Assembly (NCBI GenBank): GCA_027596945.1
Contig: JADGJH010000715.1
Location: 1,351 to 15,050, forward strand
Length of the DNA stretch: 13,700 nt
From: Physocladia obscura
Taxonomy: Eukaryota; Chytridiomycota; Chytridiomycetes; Chytridiales; Chytriomycetaceae
Direction of reading: 5' to 3'
Made by a program: the position numbers and the translations under genes. Each line of letters begins with the position of its first letter. The stretch's first letter is position 1. A model generated the notes under the pieces. It searched no databases and was not told the origin of the DNA. It saw only the letters and a program-made list of their open reading frames with translations. This document shows positions 1-7,244 of the stretch, in pieces.

Positions 1-3000
1 AAAAAAGGAATTACACGTGAAATTTTCGTCATCATTAGAGCTGACACTCAGGTGTTGAGGATTAATTGTCACAATATCATTTGTTTGCAACATTCCTGAA
101 TCAAACTGATTTTGTAATCGTTGCACTTCTGCAATTTCAACACTAGAAGAAGCGCTACCATCAACTCCAGAGATCTCAATGGTGGGCCAGTTTGAAACAG
201 CATCTTCCGCCGCAACAGGAATGTGTTGATCAGAAACAGTAGCAGCAGCCGTAGTAGCCGCTGCATACTCATACAAAGCCACAACTGAGTCCTGGTTTTT
301 GCCAGCCTCTTCACCAACCGACTTGCTTTGAATCATCGGAACTGCTGCATCACTTTTGGCAACAGTCCCAGTCTCTAAGTCTTCAGTCTTGTAGGCAACG
401 TCACCCTTTTCCGCAGGGCCTGTTCCGGAACCAGAAGACTCGTCAGGGGTAATAACAACATGGCTTTGTTTAAATGACCGTGTCCTTGACAAAGATGTAT
501 GCCCTTCAGAAACTATAAACACTTCTTCTTCGACAGGCGTAACTCCAGAAACACCTGCAAAACCGCCAGTTGAATCACCGCCGACGCTGTTGTTATTTCC
601 GCTTACGACTCTTCTCAAAGTGCTGCGCTTACGCACAAGCATCCCTCCAGCATCATCACCAGAACTTCCAGCAGTGCCAGCAGCACCACTACTATTAGTC
701 GCAGTGTCTTCAAAAATCTTTACTGGATGCACATCCACACCTCCATTCTTCGTATCATCAACCCAAAACAAGTGTCCAACATTCGCGCGCCCTTGCACAA
801 GCGCTACATCTTCATGCACAATGCTTTGCATCGTTCCTACCGCCGTACCGGTGCCTCCCGTCACATTACTGCCATTTCTACCAAGCGTCGAACGCGCTCT
901 ATTCAACGAAGACGCTGCACGGTCTAACGATCGTGAAAAGTTTGGCGTCATTCCTCCACCGCCTTCGATTCCATCGATCGAATCAAGCGGCGATGCGTTG
1001 TTCGCGCGGATTAGCGATGGATGTCGAACAGGCATAGAGTCCACTACAGAAGCAGGTGGATAATTATCTGAGAATTTTCGCGTTAACGACGCAGCTCGTG
1101 TGAGTCCTGATGGCGGGGATCCTAATTGTGTTGCTGATGCAGTAGTCGCCACCGCAATGCTCACGATTTGGGTTGTGGGTTTTGAGTTTCGCGATAGCTG
1201 GGTCGTACTGTTAACAGGTGCAAGGCCTTCATCGACGGAAGGCGATCCTTCATCTGTTGTGGCTTCTTCGTCACTAGGGGATAGTTGGGGGATGTTGGCA
1301 TTGACGGAAGGTAAATGCAATTTCGGGGATGTTTTTAAGTCAACTGCATTTTGAGTTGAAATAGTAACAGGCTTTAAATCGATTAATTCTGGTTTTCTTT
1401 CAAACGAGAATCGCGGAGTAAGTCCATTTTCGTTTTCTCCTCGACTATTGTACGAGGTTGGCAACGGCGATGTTGGCGGAGAAACAAATGGAGTCCGTGT
1501 TGTTTCAGGTGCAGATTCCAATTTTTGCAAAAGAGGGGGAACTGAAAATGTTGGAGGCGAACTGCTCTGTTGAACGGGAGGAAATGCAGGAATGGCTTGG
1601 CCAGGAGGTGGTTTTGTGAAATCAACAGGTGCCCGAGGAGGTGGGGCTGGAATATAAGGACCTGGAGGAGTCTACATAGCATTTTTAGATTGAAAAATCT
1701 GAAAAAAAATAAAAAGACATACCTGATTTGGCACAATTTGAGATATGCCTTGAGGTACAGCTTGAGAAATAGCTTGCAGATTGGGGACGCCGTTATACGA
1801 GTATCCCGCAGGAAATCCAGCTGGCGGTGGGCCAGGAAATTTTTGAGGTTGCTGTTGAAGCTGTTGAATCTGCTGTTGTGGAGGTTCACTTGGATATATT
1901 CCCCGCACATAACCATGCTGCTGCTGCTGCTGAATTCTACGCATCGCTTCTGAAGAATGGTCGGGAACTGGCGAAGGACTGGAAGCCGTCGTAGATGGAA
2001 TCGTAGGAGTCGATCTATTGAGAACAGTCGTTGATTCAATCGTTGTCCTCCGGCCGCCGCCAACACCACTGCTCTGATGAAGCATTGAATTCAAATCGTG
2101 TCCAGTATCTTTACTCAAGCCGAGTCTACGTTTGAATCCGTTCATAAATCCGCTGAAGCTTTTCGTGCTCGAGGTTGAAGTTACGCTAGAACTGTCGTCA
2201 TCTTCTTTAGATTTGTAAAGTTTTTGCTGCCCACGCAAGTTTGGTGTACTTGGCCGTTCGAGCATTCCACCATTGTTACTTTTCCCACGTACAACTGGAG
2301 GCGGAGGGGTAGCAGCAGGAACAGGAGTAGACGCAGTTTTGTGGGGAATATGATTCGGTGGTTGCAAGTGTTGCTGTTGCTGATATTGCTGGTATTGTTG
2401 AGGATGGGATAATTTTTGTTGTTGCTGCTGCTGTGCAACGTTCGGTCTGTGGGGAACTGCAGGAGGTTGGACGTTGTAAATTTGTTGCTGATACAATTGT
2501 TGTTGTTGTTGCTGTGATTGTGGTGGCGGCTGCTGTTGATAATACTGTTGTTGGAGCTGCTGTTGTTGTTGTAGTTGTTGCTGCAATTGCTGCGGTGGTA
2601 GTTGCAGCTGAGTATACTGCAGGTGCGGTTGAGTTTGCGGAACTTGCGCTGTCGATATATAGCTGCGTGCCTGCTGCGGGGGCTGGTGTGGTGGTGGTTG
2701 TTGTTGTTGTTGTTGTTGTTGTTGGGCTTGGTACATCGCCAGCTGCGCCTGATACTGCTGATATTGTTGGTACTGCTGCTGTTGAGCGTAGTATGCTGTT
2801 CAAAAGATATGAAAAGATGTTTCGTTAGTTTCTGCGACTATTCTGTGTTTTTCGCTCATGACTTGGAAGGTAAGCGCAGCAAACGACATAGACATGGAAT
2901 CGGGTCACACTCGATGGTTGCTAAAAAGATTACATACCTTGCTGCTGCATCATTTGTTGCTGTTGGAACTGTTGCTGCTGGAACTGTTGCTGCTGCTGCT

Positions 3001-3067
3001 GCTGGGCCGATCCGCCGTTTTCGGAACGCGGATTGCTGCGTCCACTATTATTGGATGCGTTGCTCAT
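1..3067 (-). CDS. Gln/Pro-rich, probably disordered protein; three exons, 3' end outside the window
   Basis: Not recognised as a named family. Exons are 3067-2938, 2795-1723 and 1671-1; joined they give at least 958 codons, still open at position 1. The ATG at 3067 is preceded directly by an in-frame TAA, which fixes the start unless an upstream exon exists. Residues about 22-188 are polyglutamine mixed with Pro and Tyr (longest Q run 9, residues 68-76). Residues 258-270 form a short basic segment (SGFMNGFKRRLGL). The rest is Ser/Thr/Pro-rich low complexity with smaller Q patches. Several R-x-x-S/T motifs stand out: RAASL (593-597), RKFS (599-602), RHPSL (617-621), KRSTLRR (749-755) and RTRSF (797-801). 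These resemble basophilic kinase sites, so a scaffold or regulatory phosphoprotein is possible. That is inference from composition only. A catalytic or folded domain could lie in the missing C-terminus. Exon 3 was checked codon by codon and has no stop. Exon structure is well supported; function is unknown. Confidence 0.8.
1672..1722 (-). other. Intron 2 of the Gln-rich gene (51 nt, phase 0)
   Basis: The donor is GTATGT (from 1722) and the acceptor TGTAG ends at 1672. A pyrimidine run precedes a CTAAA branch-like site. An earlier CAG is only 24 nt from the donor and would lead to an immediate stop, so the TAG acceptor is preferred. It restores a frame open for the next 557 codons. Confidence 0.85.
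2362..2795 (-). repeat. CAG/CAA codon repeats (polyglutamine region)
   Basis: Mixed CAG and CAA codons interrupted by CCN, TAT and CTG encode the glutamine-rich part of the Gln-rich gene. A further Q tract lies at the end of exon 1 (about 3004-2938), so intron 1 sits inside the polyglutamine region. The near-pure CAA run around 2696-2725 is the part most likely to vary in length. Confidence 0.85.
2796..2937 (-). other. Intron 1 of the Gln-rich gene (142 nt, phase 1)
   Basis: The donor is GTATGT (from 2937) and the acceptor AACAG ends at 2796. A consensus fungal branch site CTAAC lies at 2828-2824, about 27 nt before the acceptor. Joining G of exon 1 to CA of exon 2 makes an Ala codon and carries the frame from one polyglutamine tract into the next. 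Confidence 0.85.
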
Positions 3068-4139
3068 TTAATCTGTACGCTGCAATCCGTTGCGTTCGCA
3101 CGTCTCGTTGTTTGGTTTCGGCTCACAAAAAAGTTCAAGTGAAACAAAAATTGAAAAAATTACAACTCAAATATTTTGTGAATTTTCAAACTTGTCTCAT
3201 ACTTAAATCTGAGCAAACTTCATGTAATACCAAAAGTATATAAACTGGATTTGGTTGTTGTATTCAAAACCTGCAGGAGGCAGAAACACCAGGAACAAGC
3301 TATGAATAGATTGTTGAAGCCACCTGGAACATTGTAAAACTAAACATCAAAGGCACTGCCATGATGGGCATCTAAATATGCCCTAGATGAAAGCAAAATA
3401 CCAATTTCAAAGTTTTTTGTATGCTGATCTTTGTAACGGCACAAACAGGTACCTGTATGTTGGAGGTAAGGTATAATCCATGTCAATGCAAATTAAACAG
3501 AAATGCAATCAAATATGTTAAAGCTAATACCCCTAATTCTTAAAAATTTAATAAAGGTGGATGAAAAGTTGATTTGTTGCAATGCATTCATTTACTCATC
3601 ATTGGTCTTTCTTGGGAAAGATTGGGCAAAATTTAGCAGTAAAGTTTTGACATTGCAATCAAACAGACAAGATCACTCTGGTGCCTCAAATAAAGCCAAA
3701 ATTGCCAAGATTATCAATAAATTTTTTTCAATTTTCAAATTTAAAGTCTACTATCAAGCTTCTGATAAACTTACTGGAATATCAACATTGTTGAATTTCT
3801 GTCGTCAAAGGGTTTAATTTAATACTTCCAAATTTATTCTTTAAAATTTCTTTACACAAATAACAATAAATTAGGCATTTTCTTGTGCATTTTTGAATTT
3901 GAAATTCCAATGTTGCAGTTTTCTTGTAGTTTCCATTATTTTCCAAAATTAAGAAAATTTCATTCAAGAAAAAATTGCCTTCTTCTGGCAAATAACCCAT
4001 AGCTGTGTTAGTTCAGAAAACATACTTCAGCACTGCTTTTAGCTTGTTGATAGCCATTTTCAGTTGTTTGCTATGTGAGTTAATAAAGAATGTTTCATTG
4101 TTTATTAGAACTTGAGAAACAGTGTACAGCTGTTTTTTA
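3068..4139. other. AT-rich intergenic DNA upstream of the Gln-rich gene
   Basis: The first 100-150 bases should hold the promoter and 5' UTR of the minus-strand Gln-rich gene, but I see no TATA or CCAAT box there. A TATATAAA string at 3237-3244 points the other way and has no gene after it. An open frame at 3503-3817 (+, 104 codons) has skewed, AT-driven composition and no recognisable motif, so I do not call it. Otherwise only the hairpin at 3366-3383 stands out. Confidence 0.5.
3366..3383. repeat. Inverted repeat, 6-bp arms GGGCAT/ATGCCC
   Basis: GGGCAT (3366-3371) and ATGCCC (3378-3383) are perfect complements around a 6-nt loop. The same core recurs at 4140-4158. Function unknown. Confidence 0.6.
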
Positions 4140-4158
4140 TAGGGCATGTGATGCCCTA
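4140..4158. repeat. Perfect hairpin, 8-bp arms TAGGGCAT/ATGCCCTA
   Basis: TAGGGCAT (4140-4147), loop GTG, ATGCCCTA (4151-4158). It is preceded on the + strand by a run of T. It shares the GGGCAT...ATGCCC core with 3366-3383. This could be a mobile-element remnant or chance in AT-rich DNA. Confidence 0.65.
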
Positions 4159-4404
4159 CCATTCCAACTCACTTCAGAGTATGATTTAAATGCATTAGAT
4201 CCTTAGAGATGTTACCTCTGTCAACTACATAAGCTGTGCTCTTATGTATTGTCAACAGATTAGGCTTACTCTTCAAACAATGCAGCACTTGGTGTATCCT
4301 ATATACTTAAATACTGTTATGTGCATTCCAGGCATAAGATGACTACTTTTAGTATCATTATAGATAAGAGGAAATCTTAGAATAGTAAAATTATGGACAA
4401 AGAG

Positions 4405-4475
4405 CAGCTGGTACTAGAGTTGAACCCAGTTGTTTCCAGCAGCTGGTGTCTTAACCCCTGAGCTAACCATTTTGA
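4405..4475 (-). other. tRNA-derived sequence (degraded tRNA or SINE head)
   Basis: Read on the minus strand, this stretch has an A-box-like motif TTAGCTCAGGGG and, about 42 nt on, a B-box-like motif GGGTTCAACTC, close to the spacing in real tRNA genes. The middle holds CCAGCTGCTGG, which folds with only a 3-nt loop and cannot make a 7-nt anticodon loop. The T-stem and D-stem have several mismatched pairs. It is therefore probably not a functional tRNA. A tRNA-derived SINE head or tRNA pseudogene fits better. No A-rich tail or target-site duplication was identified. Confidence 0.45.
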
Positions 4476-6025
4476 TTTGGCTTTGTGAGAAAATTGGTGA
4501 AGATTTAAAGTGGGTGAAGTTGACTTGGAATAGTGAAGTGATTTCTAATTCTTGAGCTGTGTCTTGAACAGCAAAAACTTATATCTGAGTGAAAGTGAAG
4601 GGAAGTTTAAGTTTTAATTAAGAATTCTCTGTTATTTGTTTTTCAAAAGTTTTCAAGTTATGGAGTTTCAGATAACTTCTGTAAAAAGTAAAATAGGATT
4701 TTTAAGTGGTGGCAGTAAAAATTTCATAACAAAAATTGTGGAAATGAAAGATGGTTTGCAGCTGACAAATGGAAAGGAGGATATGTCAATAACAGAATAA
4801 AGAATGTTGATGCACACAATAGATACTATATCTACATTTTACATTTATAATTTGCGATTTTACAATATAATTTACTCTGCTCACCAACACATAACTCTGG
4901 CACAAATCAGTGCACACCAGCACACTTTTGCCCACAAAGACATACAATATAATAATATAATATGGCTGAAGATTCATTTCAGTGCACCCTAGTGTGCCAA
5001 AGTTTTGTTTTCAACACATTTCAGTTGGAAAGTGACCATAATACAATATAATGAATTTTGCTTCAATACATTACTTTCATTTATCAGAAAATACAATTCA
5101 AATCACGCATATACACATGCAGTGTTAATTGGTCATTGTAAAGAATGCTTTATAATGAATAGATTGTGCTTTTGGATGAATGGGACAATGGCAAGATGTG
5201 TCTGCATAAGTTATCACTATGTCATAGTAAATATCTTATTCACATAAAAGCCTTTCATTTGAAATTCAATTCATTTAAAGTTTTGTTGTTGGTTGCAAGA
5301 CAAACAATTTTTTCATATTGAAATTGAAATTTTCAATTTTGTTCAATTGACAAATTTGTTAAATCAGCAAATGAAAATAAAAAGACCATTGACATAGTAC
5401 CATTAAAAATGAATAATTTATAAAACCTTAGGAAAACTGTCACATCATTCCATTGATATGATTTTTACAATCTTCTAAAGAGAAAACACAGATAGGGGTA
5501 AATGCACAATAAATAGTGAAACCCACAGCAGCACTATAAAATTATCTAAAAACTCATAACTTATAGCTCTGACAACTCCTTCCAAACAGCCCCAACTCTA
5601 CTCAACAAAGAATAGTGTTGTAACATAGATAATAATAAAGATTTAATTTGGAATTTATGTAGGGAAAACTATTAGTTTACATATGTTTATATATATATCC
5701 TTTTGTTAAATTTAGAAGAATGAATATACAATATACATGCTGAATGCACAAATTTGAAGAACTGAATTGGATAGAAAAATTGTTTATTAAACCCTAAAAA
5801 CAGAAATCTTGCTGAAATTGATTTCTGTCAAAGGATTTATTTTTAAGAATGGAGGAATTTGCTGTTCTAACTTGAAATATATTGTGAAATATTAGCTTAA
5901 GAACAGGCATAAGGCTCTGGTAAGTTGTTGAAGAGTGGCTTTTTCACAAGGAAAAGAATACTTTGTGAAACCAATAGCTCCAGACGCAAGCACTGCCATG
6001 CAAAATAATACCAGCAAAAAGTCAG
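4476..6025. other. AT-rich intergenic DNA without a recognisable gene
   Basis: Short open frames occur (for example 4661-4798, 4804-4992 and 5005-5247 on +), but none has a motif, compositional bias or splice context that supports a gene. A loose inverted pair built on TGGCACA...GTGCAC occurs at about 4906-5002. Nothing else was seen. Confidence 0.5.
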
Positions 6026-6336
6026 ATGACCTCATCCAGGCTCAAATCATCATTCTGCTTTTGTGCTGTATACAATATTGACCATCTCAAGGAAATCATC
6101 AACATTAAAATTTTTGAGGTTTCATATGGATATACTACTGAAAGATGGATCAATGTTGCAAAAACTGTGGGAATTGCATCAGGTACAAATAATAATAATC
6201 CCCTGTCACAGTTTGAAAAACTCATGAAGTGCCACTACAAAGAAAATATGGAAGCTTTTTGCACATTTGGAATGGGAAGAAGGATACAAAGAGCATGAGA
6301 AGTCATTGCAGGATTTGTCTAACTTGGTAAGATATT
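6026..6336 (+). pseudogene. Frameshifted relic resembling a Myb/SANT-like DNA-binding protein
   Basis: From 6074 one frame reads NIDHLKEIINIKIFEVSYG, then TTERWINVAKTVG, then LSQFEKLMKCHYKENMEAF. A second frame, one base on, continues EWEEGYKEHEKSLQDLSNL up to 6326. The order (hydrophobic LLKEI helix, W-x-x-V-A segment, F-x-K-L-M-x-x-H-x-K-E-N helix, acidic E-rich helix) matches my memory of Myb/SANT-like proteins common in chytrid genomes and some transposons. The frame change falls near a run of five T (6256-6260), consistent with a one-base slip. A GTAAGA donor-like site follows directly at 6327. The upstream part is unclear and has no credible start. I read it as a decayed copy. A live spliced gene with an unusual exon join is less likely. 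Confidence 0.35.
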
Positions 6337-7244
6337 GCTTATTTTATTATGATACAGTTCAATGTAGTACTATCATTAATAAAAAATTGGAATGGACATA
6401 TTTATTTTGAGAATCTTCAAGAATTTTCTGGTGTATATGTCATTTATACAAGCAAAATCACCAGATACAAATGTTTACAAATTTATAGAATTATTTGACA
6501 AACACGTCTTGAAATAATTATACTTCCTATTAAATACCAAGACAAAAGCAAAATATATTACTCTATTAATTGCTAAATTGTTTTGCACAACTTTATTTCG
6601 AGGAAAAATCCCACCCTTTTATGTCCCATCCAAAATTAATAAAGATACTCGTGATTCAGACACAAAACTCTCGTTCACTACTCCTGAAACTAATTCTGAC
6701 CCTTATCTCCTTGTTTAGACTTGCCCTTTTCAGTTATTTCACTTGTCCTGCCTTGCCGATTGGTTGGTGCCACCGCGTTGTCTCCTTTTGTATCTAACTC
6801 GTTTTTCTTCATTTCTTGAACGCGTCTGGATGTCGAAAAACCGACATAATAAACCTTCAATCTCCTTTATTCAGGAAAAAGATTGTCTTCCCTACAGAAA
6901 AAAATGAAAAAATAGAAGCTAATCACCTTAGCATTCAGTCATTATACAGTCACGTATTTTGTTTGAACTTTGCAACTATCATTTCAAACAAATTCCACAC
7001 ATTGCGCCACCTTCCATGTGTCCTAGTTGAACGCGATCAGAAACGACCGCACCAACAAAATGGGATGAATCAAAGATGCGAGCAGAGTTTTTACAAAATC
7101 ACGCAGCGACGGCGAATTATTCTGTTTCCTGGAAACAGTATTTTAAAAAAATGCAAAATAAATGAGAACAAGAAGGAGAAAGGAAAAAAAAAAATTATTG
7201 TTCTCCATATAATCTACGAAGCCAAAAAAAATCAATCAATTCTT
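6337..7244. other. Intergenic DNA downstream of the modular surface-type gene
   Basis: The first part is AT-rich. From about 6590 to 7140 the sequence is less AT-rich, with CpG-containing patches and a CCAAT motif on the minus strand (6763-6759), but no gene with a valid start follows on either strand. The stretch also receives the 3' UTR of the gene ending at 7245. An AACAATAAT string lies about 50 nt after that stop, and a canonical AATAAA on the minus strand lies at 6871-6866. Either could be its poly(A) signal. Confidence 0.45.
7122..7138. repeat. Perfect 17-nt palindrome CTGTTTCC-T-GGAAACAG
   Basis: Two 8-nt arms are exactly complementary around a single T. The centre TTCCTGGAA is a symmetrical site of the kind bound by dimeric transcription factors. 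It lies about 107 nt past the stop of the modular gene. No T-tract gives it terminator character. Confidence 0.7.

Noticed and set aside
250..290. SH3-like start ALYEYAA in the Gln-rich protein
   Set aside because: Only the first strand resembles an SH3 ALYDY motif. No conserved W-W-x-A or G-x-x-P-x-N-Y elements follow.
590..1354. + strand frames of 157 and 84 codons over exon 3 of the Gln-rich gene
   Set aside because: They lie opposite an open minus-strand exon of 557 codons that follows a proper splice acceptor. They show no family motif.
2358..3243. Long + strand frames rich in Val, Ala and Leu opposite the polyglutamine exons
   Set aside because: They are antisense readings of CAG/CAA repeats (CTG/TTG/GTT). 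The minus-strand model has valid splice sites and a start bounded by a stop.
3503..3817. + strand frame of 104 codons
   Set aside because: Its composition follows the local AT bias, it has no motif or splice context, and a frame of this length is not unusual in 4 kb of such DNA.
4405..4475. Functional tRNA gene
   Set aside because: The anticodon arm would have a 3-nt loop, and the D- and T-stems contain non-pairing positions.
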